DNA of 46,939 bases from positions 1 through 46,939 of the forward strand of contig WHTP01000031.1 of the NCBI GenBank assembly GCA_009377695.1, in the 5' to 3' direction. Position 1 is the first letter of the stretch; the number at the start of each line of letters is the position of its first letter. Position numbers and translations under genes: made by a program. The DNA is from Hyphomicrobiales bacterium (GTDB taxonomy: Bacteria > Pseudomonadota > Alphaproteobacteria > Rhizobiales > Xanthobacteraceae). The notes below the pieces were generated by a model. That model did not search any database. It saw nothing but the letters and a program-made list of their open reading frames with translations, and was not told the DNA's origin. Shown here piece by piece: positions 8,238 to 16,731 of this stretch.

Positions 8238-9014
8238 GTGATGATCACCATGAAGCGCAATTTGGCGAAGCGCAGCGAGACCGCGATGAGGGCCGATCCG
8301 ATGGACGCGGCAGGCGTCGCGCTCTGGCGGCGCGTGGCGGATGACCTCGAACGCGGCATTGCCGAGGGTCGTTACGCGGCAGGGGCCAGGCTCCCGGGCG
8401 AGATCGAAATCGCCGAGCATTTTCATGTCAATCGCCACACCGTGCGCCGGGCACTCGCGGCATTGGCGACGCGCGGCTTGGTACGCGCCGAACGCGGCAG
8501 CGGTACTTATGTCGAGACGCCGCGCATCGCCTATCCGATCAGCGCGCGGACTCGCTTTTCCGAAATTGTCGGCAGCAGCGGACGTGCCGCAGGCGGACGA
8601 CTGATCGCAAGCGCCGTGGAACCGGCCGAGCGCGAGATCGCCCGGCGGCTCGCGATCAAGACGCAAGCGCCGGTCGTCCGCCTGGAGGCGCTCCGCCATG
8701 CCGACCGGACTCCGCTCTGCGTCGCCACGTCCTGGCTGCCGCAGGAGCGGTTCCCGGATGCCGCTCGCATCTATGCGGCGGTGCGCTCGATGACCCGCAC
8801 GCTCGCGCATTTCGGCGTTCGCGACTACCGCCGCGCCAGCACACGGATCGTCGCGGCGCTGGTCGACGCGACCGACGCCATGCGGCTCGAGCTCGGACCC
8901 GGCCGCCCATTGTTGGTCGTCGACAGCGTCGATGTCGATCAAACAGGCCAGCCGGTGCTCACAACGCGCGCTCGTTTTGCCGCGGAGCGGCTCGAACTCG
9001 TCATCGAAGACTGA
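8238..9014 (+). CDS. phnF: GntR-family phosphonate regulator PhnF
   Basis: This 258-residue protein has an N-terminal GntR winged helix (about residues 25-90; LPGEIEIAEHFHVNRHTVRR and the wing GSGTYV). A C-terminal UTRA ligand-binding domain follows, of the HutC/PhnF subfamily. It is expected to repress the divergent phnGHIJKLMN operon until a phosphonate-derived ligand binds. The palindrome at 8180-8197 is the likely operator. Several in-frame Met codons lie near the start (8238, 8250, 8286); none has a clear ribosome-binding site, so the start is uncertain. It is convergent with the phnE gene that ends at 9037, only 22 bases downstream. Confidence 0.9.
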   Translation: MMITMKRNLAKRSETAMRADPMDAAGVALWRRVADDLERGIAEGRYAAGARLPGEIEIAEHFHVNRHTVRRALAALATRGLVRAERGSGTYVETPRIAYPISARTRFSEIVGSSGRAAGGRLIASAVEPAEREIARRLAIKTQAPVVRLEALRHADRTPLCVATSWLPQERFPDAARIYAAVRSMTRTLAHFGVRDYRRASTRIVAALVDATDAMRLELGPGRPLLVVDSVDVDQTGQPVLTTRARFAAERLELVIED

Positions 9015-9036
9015 TGGATGGGCACGACTGATCCGG

Positions 9037-9921
9037 TCACCGGACAGCGTCCAGCGGCTCGGCCGACGCTCCCGAAGGGCCGATGATCCACATCCGCAAC
9101 GTCTTCGAGATGCTATCGATACATGCCACGGTGATCAGAATGAGGATCAGTATGAAAGCCGCTTCTTCCCACGCGTGCGCTCGAATCCGATCCGACAGTT
9201 GGAATCCGATGCCGCCGGCACCCACGATGCCGAGAATGGTCGCCGAGCGCACGTTCGATTCGAACAAGTAGAGCGAGCTGGACAGGAACATCGGCAACAC
9301 CTGAGGCAGCACGCCAAATCGCAATGTTTGAATCCCGCCCGCGCCCATGGCTCGCACACCATCGACTGGTTTCTTTTCGATGTTCTCGATCGATTCCGAG
9401 AACAACTTCGACAGCGTTCCGGTGTCCGAAATGAAGATCGCCATGATTCCTGCGAGCGGCCCGAGCCCGACTGCACGGACAAAGATCAGCGCCCAGATGA
9501 GCTGGTCGACGCCCCGCAGGCAGTCCATCAGACGGCGCACGCCGAAACGCGGCAGGCTGAATGGAAATGTATTTTTCGCGGCCAAGAACCCGATTGGCAC
9601 TGCGACGATGGCGGCGAGCACCGTGCCGAGGAACGCCATCGCGATCGTCTCCAGCAGGGCAAGGAGAAGCTCGTCCGGCGCATCGCCGATCGACGGCGGA
9701 AACAGCTGCCGGAGAATGATGCCGAGATCGCCGATGCCGTTCCATAGCCGCCATGGCGAGACATCGAATCGCCACAGGCAATAACCAGTCAGCAGAAGAA
9801 AGCCCGCCCAAAGGGTCCAACGCACCATCCTCTCGCCGAACGGCTGGACGAATGCCCGGGGCATTCGCCGGCGCATTTGCGCGATCCTGGCCGCGCCCAT
9901 GTCCACCGCAGGGGTGATCAT
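9037..9921 (-). CDS. phnE: Phosphonate ABC transporter permease PhnE (second of pair)
   Basis: This is a 294-residue inner-membrane permease of the PhnE family. A first membrane segment lies near residues 33-50, and further segments flank the conserved cytoplasmic loop VDGVRAMGAGGIQTLRFGV that contacts the ATPase PhnC. The late segment ILGIVGAGGIGFQL is typical of the family. The frame is open upstream to 10194, but the ATG at 9921 overlaps the previous phnE stop as ATGA and gives the normal length. With its neighbour it would form a heterodimeric channel for PhnD-delivered phosphonate. It is the last gene of phnCDEE. Confidence 0.92.
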   Translation of the reverse strand: MITPAVDMGAARIAQMRRRMPRAFVQPFGERMVRWTLWAGFLLLTGYCLWRFDVSPWRLWNGIGDLGIILRQLFPPSIGDAPDELLLALLETIAMAFLGTVLAAIVAVPIGFLAAKNTFPFSLPRFGVRRLMDCLRGVDQLIWALIFVRAVGLGPLAGIMAIFISDTGTLSKLFSESIENIEKKPVDGVRAMGAGGIQTLRFGVLPQVLPMFLSSSLYLFESNVRSATILGIVGAGGIGFQLSDRIRAHAWEEAAFILILILITVACIDSISKTLRMWIIGPSGASAEPLDAVR

Positions 9922-10808
9922 TCGAGTGTCTCCCGACCGATCAATGCGTGCCGCAGTCGTTCGCAACCGATATCGATGAGCCCCACGGTGACGACGATCA
10001 GAATCAGGATGGCGCTGATGTCTTCGTAGTAGAGTGACCGCACGGCGGTGATCAGCTCCATTCCAATTCCGCCCGCACCGACGAAGCCCATGACGGCAGC
10101 GGTGCGCACGTTGATCTCGAAGCGCCACAGTACATAGGAGGCGTAGTTGGGCATGACCTGCGGCATCACCCCAAAGCGCATGGTCTGCACCCATCCGGAT
10201 CCGAGAGCGCGCAGCCCTTCGACCGGTTTCATATCGATATTCTCGTTCGCCTCGGCGAACAGCTTTCCATTCGCGCCGAGGGAGTGCAGCGCGATCGCCA
10301 GAATCCCGGCGAGCGGACCGAGACCGAAGGCGAAGACGAAGATCAAAGCGAAGACGAGATCAGGGATCGTGCGAAAGAATTCGCTGGCGCGCCTGGCGAG
10401 GTGATAGCTCCAGCCGTTGAGCGCGAGGTTGCGCGACCCGTAGAAGCATACAAGCAGGGCACCGAGCGAACCCAGCAGAGTCGCGAGATACGCCATGAGC
10501 ACTGTCTCGAGCAAGAGATCGAGCCATTTGCGCAATCCGTAGAACCAGTATGCGAGGTCGGCGCCGAGGCTTGACCAGTGCAGCGCGGGCAACGTGCGCT
10601 GGACATATTCGCCAAGCTTGGGGGCGCCCTCGATCAAAGCTATCGGACTGAACTTTCCGATCACGGCGGAGCCGATGCAGAGGGCGACAAACAGCAACAG
10701 ACCGAACGCCGTGTGCAGGCGCCGTCGCTGACGTAACTCCGCACACTGCCGATCGAAGATGGCGCGCTGATGTGCCTTCGTCGAATGGCCGGGCGAGGTA
10801 ACCAGCAT
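9918..10808 (-). CDS. phnE: Phosphonate ABC transporter permease PhnE (first of pair)
   Basis: This 296-residue PhnE paralogue starts with a charged cytoplasmic N-terminus (about 32 residues rich in Arg and Gln), then a membrane segment LHTAFGLLLFVALCIGSAVI. The ATPase-coupling loop reads PVEGLRALGSGWVQTMRFGV, and GFVGAGGIGMEL follows. It lies 53 bp downstream of phnD and overlaps the next phnE by four bases. The two permeases are clearly related but not near-identical, so they probably act as a heterodimer and not as a recent duplication. Confidence 0.93.
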   Translation of the reverse strand: MLVTSPGHSTKAHQRAIFDRQCAELRQRRRLHTAFGLLLFVALCIGSAVIGKFSPIALIEGAPKLGEYVQRTLPALHWSSLGADLAYWFYGLRKWLDLLLETVLMAYLATLLGSLGALLVCFYGSRNLALNGWSYHLARRASEFFRTIPDLVFALIFVFAFGLGPLAGILAIALHSLGANGKLFAEANENIDMKPVEGLRALGSGWVQTMRFGVMPQVMPNYASYVLWRFEINVRTAAVMGFVGAGGIGMELITAVRSLYYEDISAILILIVVTVGLIDIGCERLRHALIGRETLE

Positions 10809-10861
10809 CAGCTACGCGCCTGTCCCAACGTCCGCGCCTGCGTCACCACGTGACGGAACGT

Positions 10862-11779
10862 TCATCGGCGGCGCGACTTCCGCTGATCCTCGGCAATGGT
10901 GACGAAGGTCTTGTAAGTCTCGTGCGAGACCGCTTCGAAACCGCGGGTCTTGCCCTGTGCGGCCGCCTCCGCGATCGCCATGTTGTCCTTGGCGAGTTCG
11001 AGGAACAGGTTGAGCAGGTCTTTCCTCATATCCGGCGGGGTGTTGGATGGGATTGCCCAAAGCGGATTTGCGATCAAGGGCGATTGCCAGACGGTCCGGA
11101 TATCATCGAGCTTCAGCAGCCCGCGATCCATCATGATTCGGAACTGACCCGACTGATGCCCCGGTGACGTCCAGGTGAAAGCGCTATCGAGAGTGCCCTT
11201 GAGCACGCCAAACACGTTCTGCTCGTGACCTCCGGAAAAGACCGTGCGGGAAAAGTATTTCTGCGGGTCGATACCGGCGTCGCGCAGCGCCGCGTTCGGA
11301 ACCAGGTAGCCCGAGGTCGAGTTGGGGTCGGCCCAGCCCAAGGTCTTTCCCTTGAGATCCTCCAGCGACTTGTAGGGGCTGTCCGCCCGTACGATCAGCA
11401 CGGAAAAATAGCCCTTGCCGCCGTTCGGTTCGACATTCATCACCAGCGGCTCGATCCCGGCCTTGCTATCGATGTAGCCTGCCGCGTAGGCCGCACCGCC
11501 CATCCTGCCGAGATGAATATGCCCTGCGGAAAGCGCCTGGACGATGCCGGCATAGTCGGATGCCGTGAATACCTCGGCTTTTACGCCGAGTTTCCTCTCG
11601 ATGTACTCGGCGAGAGGCTTGAATCGCGTGATGGTCGCACTCTGCGTCTCGACCGTGACGGAGCCAAGCTTCAGAACCTTGTACTTCTCGCGCCAATCGG
11701 CGCTTGCCTCGGTCGTCGCGAGGCTCACTCCCAAGGCTGCGATGGCCGCTACAGCAAAAATCGGCTTGGCGCGACGCAT
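10862..11779 (-). CDS. phnD: Phosphonate-binding periplasmic protein PhnD
   Basis: PhnD is the periplasmic receptor of the phosphonate importer. The 305-residue precursor has a signal peptide of about 28 residues (MRRAKPIFAVAAIAALGVSL, ending ASA). The mature protein shows the type II binding-protein pattern KVLKLGSVTVETQSATITRF and later WADPNSTSGYLVP, a Ser/Thr-rich loop used in this family to hold the phosphonate group. I chose the ATG at 11779, preceded by GGAG, over an upstream ATG at 11875 that would place a non-signal extension first. It lies 53 bp downstream of phnC. Confidence 0.93.
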   Translation of the reverse strand: MRRAKPIFAVAAIAALGVSLATTEASADWREKYKVLKLGSVTVETQSATITRFKPLAEYIERKLGVKAEVFTASDYAGIVQALSAGHIHLGRMGGAAYAAGYIDSKAGIEPLVMNVEPNGGKGYFSVLIVRADSPYKSLEDLKGKTLGWADPNSTSGYLVPNAALRDAGIDPQKYFSRTVFSGGHEQNVFGVLKGTLDSAFTWTSPGHQSGQFRIMMDRGLLKLDDIRTVWQSPLIANPLWAIPSNTPPDMRKDLLNLFLELAKDNMAIAEAAAQGKTRGFEAVSHETYKTFVTIAEDQRKSRRR

Positions 11780-11832
11780 GAGGTCAACTCCCTTTGATTG
11801 AGATCTCGTTCTCCCCCCGCGGGAGCACACAT

Positions 11833-12651
11833 TCAGGCCGGCGCCGATGCAACTTCGGGCCGCGGCGCGAGCCATCCGGCCGGCGCGGCGACGTCGTCTG
11901 AAACATCGCCTTCACGTTCCTCGCCCTGATAGATCTCGTGGACGGCCGCTTGGGTCAGATCCGCGGGCGTGCCTTCGAATACGACCTTCCCATTCGCCAT
12001 GCCGACGATGCGGTCGCAGTACCGCCGAGCGGCTTCGAGCGTGTGCAGACTGCAAAGAATGGTAATTCCATTCTCGCCATTGATAGCTTTGAGCGAACTC
12101 ATCACATGCTCCGCGTTACGCGGATCGAGTGAGGCGATCGGCTCGTCTGCAAGCACGATCGAGGGCTCCTGCATCAGCGCCCGCGCGATCGCAACCCGCT
12201 GTTGCTGGCCGCCGGACAGTGTTTCCGCGCGCTGAAACGCGGCAGCCATGAGGTCGAGCCGGTCGAGGGCTTCGACCGCCATCGCACGCTCAGCATCAGT
12301 GAAGCGCATGAACAGCGAGGGCAAGGTTCCGTGCCGGCCGATGCGGCCAAGGAGGATGTTGGTCAGGACGTCGAGGCGCGGCACCAGATTGAATTGCTGA
12401 AAGATCATCGCGGAGCGTGCCCGCCAAGCCCTAAGATCGCTGCCCCTGAGTTTTGTCACCTCGATACCGTCGAACATAATCTGGCCGGAAGTCGGCTCGA
12501 CGAGACGATTGATCATGCGCAACAGTGTGGATTTGCCCGCGCCGGAACGACCGATGATGCCGACGAATTGTCCACGCTCGACCCGTAACGAGACGTTGGC
12601 GACTGCCGTCTTGGTATCGAAGCGTCGTGATACGCCATCAATTACGAGCAT
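11833..12651 (-). CDS. phnC: Phosphonate ABC transporter ATPase PhnC
   Basis: This 272-residue ATPase energises phosphonate import. It has Walker [10 protein letters not shown], the Q-loop [16 protein letters not shown], the signature [15 protein letters not shown] and Walker [13 protein letters not shown]. PhnC of this type carries a longer C-terminal tail, seen here as an Ala/Pro-rich end. The ATG at 12651 ([12 protein letters not shown]) is preferred to the one at 12720, because the upstream extension would run into a Pho-box-like element at 12708-12725. It is the first gene of phnCDEE. Confidence 0.93.
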   Translation of the reverse strand: MLVIDGVSRRFDTKTAVANVSLRVERGQFVGIIGRSGAGKSTLLRMINRLVEPTSGQIMFDGIEVTKLRGSDLRAWRARSAMIFQQFNLVPRLDVLTNILLGRIGRHGTLPSLFMRFTDAERAMAVEALDRLDLMAAAFQRAETLSGGQQQRVAIARALMQEPSIVLADEPIASLDPRNAEHVMSSLKAINGENGITILCSLHTLEAARRYCDRIVGMANGKVVFEGTPADLTQAAVHEIYQGEEREGDVSDDVAAPAGWLAPRPEVASAPA

Positions 12652-12707
12652 CGGGGCCTCGATATTGCCGCCTATCGCAAGCGCTAGCCCGTTCGTCCTA
12701 CACACAT

Positions 12708-12725
12708 GTGACAATCGCATTACAA
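12708..12725 (-). promoter_or_regulatory. Pho-box-like element upstream of phnC
   Basis: Read on the minus strand the site is TTGTAAT GCGA TTGTCAC, two 7-base repeats separated by four bases. This matches the PhoB box layout CTGTCAT-N4-CTGTCAT/C with 5 of 7 and 6 of 7 identities. It lies 56 bp upstream of the phnC start codon, a fitting distance for an activator site. Phosphate-starvation control of the transporter is inferred. Confidence 0.55.
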
Positions 12726-12862
12726 ATCACACGACCATGCACAGGCGCGGGTTCGCTGGCGCCCGATTTCATCGAAGCGTCATCTGGACGTCATCCTCCC
12801 ACAGAAGAGAGCAAGGAAGAGATTATCGATGATCCGCCAGCCACGGAGCGACTGCGCGCGGC

Positions 12863-13666
12863 CTAGATGATCTGCCGGCGCAACGTCGATCCGACCTGCT
12901 CGACAATGATGACCAGCATGAAGATCACCAGGATGATCGTTGCTGCGGTTGCGTAGTCGAACAAGTCGAACGCGACTTTCAGTTCGATCCCGATACCGCC
13001 GGCGCCAACGAGGCCCAGCACGACCGAAGCGCGGGTCGCTTTCTCGACGCAGAAAAGGGACGTTGCAATGAAGTTCGGCATGGCGTTCGGTACCACCGCC
13101 GACATGATCGTGCCCAACCGGCTGGCGCCGATCGCGGCCAGCGCTTCGCGCGGACCTTTATCGGTCTCTTCCATCGCTTCCGCGAAGAACCGACCAGCGT
13201 AACCGATCGTATCGACCATGATCGCAAGCACGCCGGCGGCGGGCCCGAGGCCGACTGCGATGACGAAGAAAAGCGCCCAGACAAGATCGGGCACGGTGCG
13301 GAACAGCGCAATGAGCCCGCGCGCGGCGACACGCACAATCGAGTTCGGCGAAATCCCGTCGGCCGCCAAAATTGCCAACGGGAATGACAGGATGAGGCCA
13401 AGCACGCAGCCGCCGACGGCCATCTGAAACGTCACCAGCAACGAGGCCAGAATCCGATCCAGGCGATCGAGATCCGGTGGAAACATCCGTTCGAGGATCC
13501 CGCCCATGGCCGGGATTCCACGCGCGAGCCGATCGAACGAGAGGCCGGTCGTCGAAAGCGACCAGACGATGAAGGCAAGTGCGCTGACCCAAAGGATGAA
13601 GGCCAGCGCACTTGGCTGCTCGAACCGAGGATAACGCGTTGCCGCGGCGAATCGCGCGCTCGTCAC
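12863..13666 (-). CDS. phnE: PhnE-type permease of second phosphonate/phosphite importer
   Basis: A third PhnE-family permease, 267 residues, with a membrane segment LAFILWVSALAFIVW near residue 22. The coupling loop is GPREALAAIGASRLGTIMSA, and GLVGAGGIGIEL follows. The start is GTG at 13666, overlapping the preceding ATPase stop as GTGA. Unlike the first importer, this operon has one permease gene, so the channel is probably a homodimer. Similar single-permease PhnDCE systems import phosphonates, phosphite or hypophosphite, and the sequence alone does not tell which. It is the last gene of its operon. Confidence 0.88.
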   Translation of the reverse strand: MTSARFAAATRYPRFEQPSALAFILWVSALAFIVWSLSTTGLSFDRLARGIPAMGGILERMFPPDLDRLDRILASLLVTFQMAVGGCVLGLILSFPLAILAADGISPNSIVRVAARGLIALFRTVPDLVWALFFVIAVGLGPAAGVLAIMVDTIGYAGRFFAEAMEETDKGPREALAAIGASRLGTIMSAVVPNAMPNFIATSLFCVEKATRASVVLGLVGAGGIGIELKVAFDLFDYATAATIILVIFMLVIIVEQVGSTLRRQII

Positions 13667-14475
13667 GGCCGCTCCTCTGCGAAGAACTTGCGCAACTCCG
13701 TCGGATTGGCGTTATTGGAACGGACGTCCAGAGCAACCTGCCCTGCTGCCAGTCCGACGATCCGGTCCGAAAATCTGATCGCGTGTTCCAGATCATGCGA
13801 TATGAACAGCAGCCCGAGTCCGCGCTCGCGCGCAGTCTCGTGCAGGAGTCGCATGATCTCCTCCCCCGCCCTCGGGTCAAGGCTGGCGTCCGGCTCATCG
13901 GCGATGACGAATTCCGGCCGCTGCATCAGCATGCGCGCGATCGCGACGCGCTGGGACTGGCCGCCCGACAGCGAGTCGGCGCGCGCACATGCCTTGCCAT
14001 CGAGACTGACACGTTCGAGGCACGTCATCGCCTCGTCACGCACGCGGCTTGGCGCCAAGGCCTGATACCAGCTGCCGGGACTCGACATGCGGGCCTGCGC
14101 GCCGTGAATGACGTTCGACAGTGCGGAGAGGCGCAATACGAGATTGTGGCGCTGGAACACAAAGCCGACGCGCGAGCGCAAGTGGCGAAGCGATCGCGAC
14201 GTCAGCGCGCGTACGTCGAGCCCGAACATGCGGATGTCGCCGTCGTTGGGCTCGATCAGGCGAAGAAGGCATCGTACGAACGTCGACTTCCCGGTGCCGT
14301 TGGCCCCGATCAAGGCGACGGATTCGCCGGGCCGAATTGCGATATCGACGCCGGACAACACGCACGGTCCGTTCGTAAACGACTTGGACAAGCGTCGCAC
14401 CGAGAGGGTCGGTTCCGCCTCGGTGGAGCCCGTCTCGACGGTGCGCAGCCCGGAGATCCGGTCAAGCACCGTCAA
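13663..14475 (-). CDS. phnC: PhnC-type ATPase of second phosphonate/phosphite importer
   Basis: This 270-residue ABC ATPase has an N-terminal extension of about 22 residues before the ABC domain. It has Walker A GANGTGKST, a Q-loop FVFQRHNLVLRLSALSNVIHG typical of PhnC, the signature LSGGQSQRVAIARML and Walker B FVIADEPDASLD. The start appears to be TTG at 14475, overlapping the upstream binding-protein stop as TTGA; a GTG two codons later is an alternative. Its stop overlaps the permease start. It would power uptake through the adjacent PhnE. Confidence 0.88.
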   Translation of the reverse strand: MTVLDRISGLRTVETGSTEAEPTLSVRRLSKSFTNGPCVLSGVDIAIRPGESVALIGANGTGKSTFVRCLLRLIEPNDGDIRMFGLDVRALTSRSLRHLRSRVGFVFQRHNLVLRLSALSNVIHGAQARMSSPGSWYQALAPSRVRDEAMTCLERVSLDGKACARADSLSGGQSQRVAIARMLMQRPEFVIADEPDASLDPRAGEEIMRLLHETARERGLGLLFISHDLEHAIRFSDRIVGLAAGQVALDVRSNNANPTELRKFFAEERP

Positions 14476-15341
14476 TTCTCGATGAACTGTGTGAACTGGC
14501 TGATCCCAACCGCGCGATACATGGCGCGGATGACGTCATAGTCACGGTCGGTGACGTTCGGCAGGAAAATCCCACCGGCGTATTTCTCGTTGTCGCCCTT
14601 CACCGACACGACCGCCTTCATGAGCTCATCGCCCTTGTTGAGGAAGGTCTCACGTATCCTGGCAACCACCGTGGGCGACACCGTCGATGCCGCCAGGATA
14701 AGGTCATCCGGTAGATCGCGGCCGCGGCCAAGGACGCGCATGGCCAAGCCCGGATTGGCGCGGCGCATGAGCTGGAGGTGAGTCAGATTCAGTCCGATCG
14801 CGGCGATGTCGCCGCGCTTGAGCGCTTCGACCGCCACGTTGCGTTTGACGAAGATCGGCTCGTAGTCGCGGCCGTAGTTGAGCCCGGCATCCATCAGGAT
14901 CTGGGCGGGGCCGAGATGCTGGGAGCTCGATCCGATCTCGCCGAAGGAGACCTTCTTACCTTTGAGGTCGGCCAAGCTTTTGATTGGACCATCGGCGAGA
15001 ACGACGACCTGGCTGAAATAGTCAGGCCGTGTCCAGGCGACGACGGGTTGGGCGCTGGTGCGCGCCCGGAATACAACATACTCCGCCGGTCCGGTGAGAA
15101 CGAAATCGAGCTGTTTCGCGGCCATGGCCTCGACGGCGGCGGTGCGCCCGGGAACAGCGAAGAACTCGACCTTCAGCCCGGAGTGCTTTTCGAGCACTTG
15201 CTTGAAAGGTCCGAAATCGCGCTGGAGCGACTCCATGCCTTCGACATCGGTAACCGCAAACCGGATCGCTTGCTCTGCACTGGCAGGCATGACGCTTGCC
15301 GCCGCGGCGAGCGCGGCCACTGCGACGAATCGTTTGAGCAT
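14472..15341 (-). CDS. phnD: PhnD-type binding protein of second phosphonate/phosphite importer
   Basis: A 289-residue periplasmic binding protein of the phosphate/phosphite/phosphonate family. The signal peptide is MLKRFVAVAALAAAASVMPA ending SAEQA. The mature chain begins IRFAVTDVEGMESLQRDFGP and contains VSFGEIGSSSQHLGP, a Ser-rich loop expected to bind the phosphorus group. I prefer the ATG at 15341 because an AAAGGA lies about nine bases upstream; the ATG at 15350 would be too close to it. It heads the phnDCE operon, divergent from the second phnM. It is clearly divergent from the PhnD at 10862, so a different ligand is likely. Confidence 0.88.
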   Translation of the reverse strand: MLKRFVAVAALAAAASVMPASAEQAIRFAVTDVEGMESLQRDFGPFKQVLEKHSGLKVEFFAVPGRTAAVEAMAAKQLDFVLTGPAEYVVFRARTSAQPVVAWTRPDYFSQVVVLADGPIKSLADLKGKKVSFGEIGSSSQHLGPAQILMDAGLNYGRDYEPIFVKRNVAVEALKRGDIAAIGLNLTHLQLMRRANPGLAMRVLGRGRDLPDDLILAASTVSPTVVARIRETFLNKGDELMKAVVSVKGDNEKYAGGIFLPNVTDRDYDVIRAMYRAVGISQFTQFIEN

Positions 15342-15475
15342 GATCGCCATCCTTTGCCGATGGGTGTAGCCACATTCGGAGCGGGCTTCGCCCTCTGCGC
15401 CTTCGATAGCCGGCCGGCTGCGACGGCCAGATGACACTGTTCACATTGCTCAACAGGTGAATGAACGCTATCGCG

Positions 15476-15493
15476 CCGTCACAAAACTGAAAT
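15476..15493 (+). promoter_or_regulatory. Pho-box-like element upstream of second phnM
   Basis: The plus strand reads CCGTCAC AAAA CTGAAAT, two 7-base repeats four bases apart, with 6 of 7 and 5 of 7 matches to the PhoB repeat. It ends 46 bases upstream of the phnM2 start codon in the divergent phnD2-phnM2 spacer. PhoB activation under phosphate limitation is inferred. Confidence 0.5.
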
Positions 15494-15539
15494 AGAACAC
15501 GGCGTACTTGGACCTGGCGATCGGCGGGATACCTCAATC

Positions 15540-16703
15540 ATGGACCTGAGAATCGAAGGCGGCCGCGCGCTTGTCGACGGCGGCCTGATGGAAACGACGA
15601 TCGATGTGACGAGCGCAGATGGGGGCGTCGTCACCAATGTTGGGCAGAGCGGCGGCTCCCCGCCGCGGCTGGATGCGCACGACCTTTTGGTCCTTCCCGG
15701 CATCGTGGACATCCATGGAGACGCATTCGAGCGGCAGATGATGCCGCGACCTGGCGTTGATTTCCCGATCGACGTTGCGCTCATCGACACCGACCGCCAA
15801 GTCGTCGCGAACGGCATTACCACCGTATTCCATGGCGTCACCTGGTCGTGGGAACCCGGCCTGCGCGGGCCCGAGAACGCGCGCGCAATCCTGGAAAGCA
15901 TCGAGCGCCTGCGCCCGCAATTCGCGGCCGACACTCGTTTTCATTTGCGGCACGAGACCTACAACCTCGATGCCGAGGCTGAAATATCCGAATGGCTGGC
16001 CGGCCGGCGCATCGGCCTGCTAGCCTTCAACGATCATATGACCCTGACTGTCGAAGCTTCGAACCGTATCGGAAAGAAAGCGGAGATGGCCAAGCGATCC
16101 GGCCTAAGCGAGGAGGATTTCGACGATCTGGTGGAGCGCGTGAAGCGCCGCAGCAACGAAGTGCCGGGCTCGATCGTGCGCCTTGCGGAGGCCGCGGTGG
16201 CAAGCGGCGTGCCACTCCTGTCCCATGATGACACCAGTCCGGTGCAGCGTCGCTGGTTCGGCTCGCTGGGATGTCGGATCGCGGAGTTCCCAACCACCAT
16301 CGAAACGACGCGGGAGGCTGCATCGCAGGGCGACCACATCGTGTTCGGCGCACCCAACGTCGTGCGCGGGGGCAGCCACACCGGCTGGACAAGTGCAGCC
16401 GAGATGGTGGAGAGCGGCCTGTGCTCGATCCTGGCGTCAGACTATTACTATCCGGCACCGTTGCTCGCCGCTTTTCGCCTGGCATCAGACAATATCGTTC
16501 CATTGGAAAAGGCATGGACCCTCGTGTCGGAAGCGCCGGCCGCAGCGGTTGGCTTGACGGACCGCGGCCGCGTTGCGGGTGGACAACGTGCGGATCTGAT
16601 TCTCGTCGACGCTCGTGAGTCGCGCCGCCCGCGGGTGATCGCCACCATTGTTGCCGGGCGCATCGTTCATCTCGCCAACGCTGATCGCCTTTACTTGTCC
16701 TGA
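15540..16703 (+). CDS. phnM: Second PhnM-like amidohydrolase, divergent type
   Basis: A 387-residue amidohydrolase of the PhnM family. It keeps the metal motif H59-x-D61-x-x-E64 (DIHGDAFE) followed by MMPRP, the SHDDTS motif, EFPTT and GAPNVVRG. It lacks the signature DHTPGQRQF present in the core-operon PhnM; the matching region (about 164-177) reads NDHMTLTVEASNR. It is thus probably a separate subfamily with a changed substrate pocket. It is transcribed away from phnDCE2 and precedes a 2H-phosphoesterase-like gene, with a Pho-box-like element upstream. PhnM family membership is clear; the reaction is not. Confidence 0.85.
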   Translation: MDLRIEGGRALVDGGLMETTIDVTSADGGVVTNVGQSGGSPPRLDAHDLLVLPGIVDIHGDAFERQMMPRPGVDFPIDVALIDTDRQVVANGITTVFHGVTWSWEPGLRGPENARAILESIERLRPQFAADTRFHLRHETYNLDAEAEISEWLAGRRIGLLAFNDHMTLTVEASNRIGKKAEMAKRSGLSEEDFDDLVERVKRRSNEVPGSIVRLAEAAVASGVPLLSHDDTSPVQRRWFGSLGCRIAEFPTTIETTREAASQGDHIVFGAPNVVRGGSHTGWTSAAEMVESGLCSILASDYYYPAPLLAAFRLASDNIVPLEKAWTLVSEAPAAAVGLTDRGRVAGGQRADLILVDARESRRPRVIATIVAGRIVHLANADRLYLS

Positions 16704-16731
16704 TGCGGCCATAGTCAGGAAAGTTCACATC

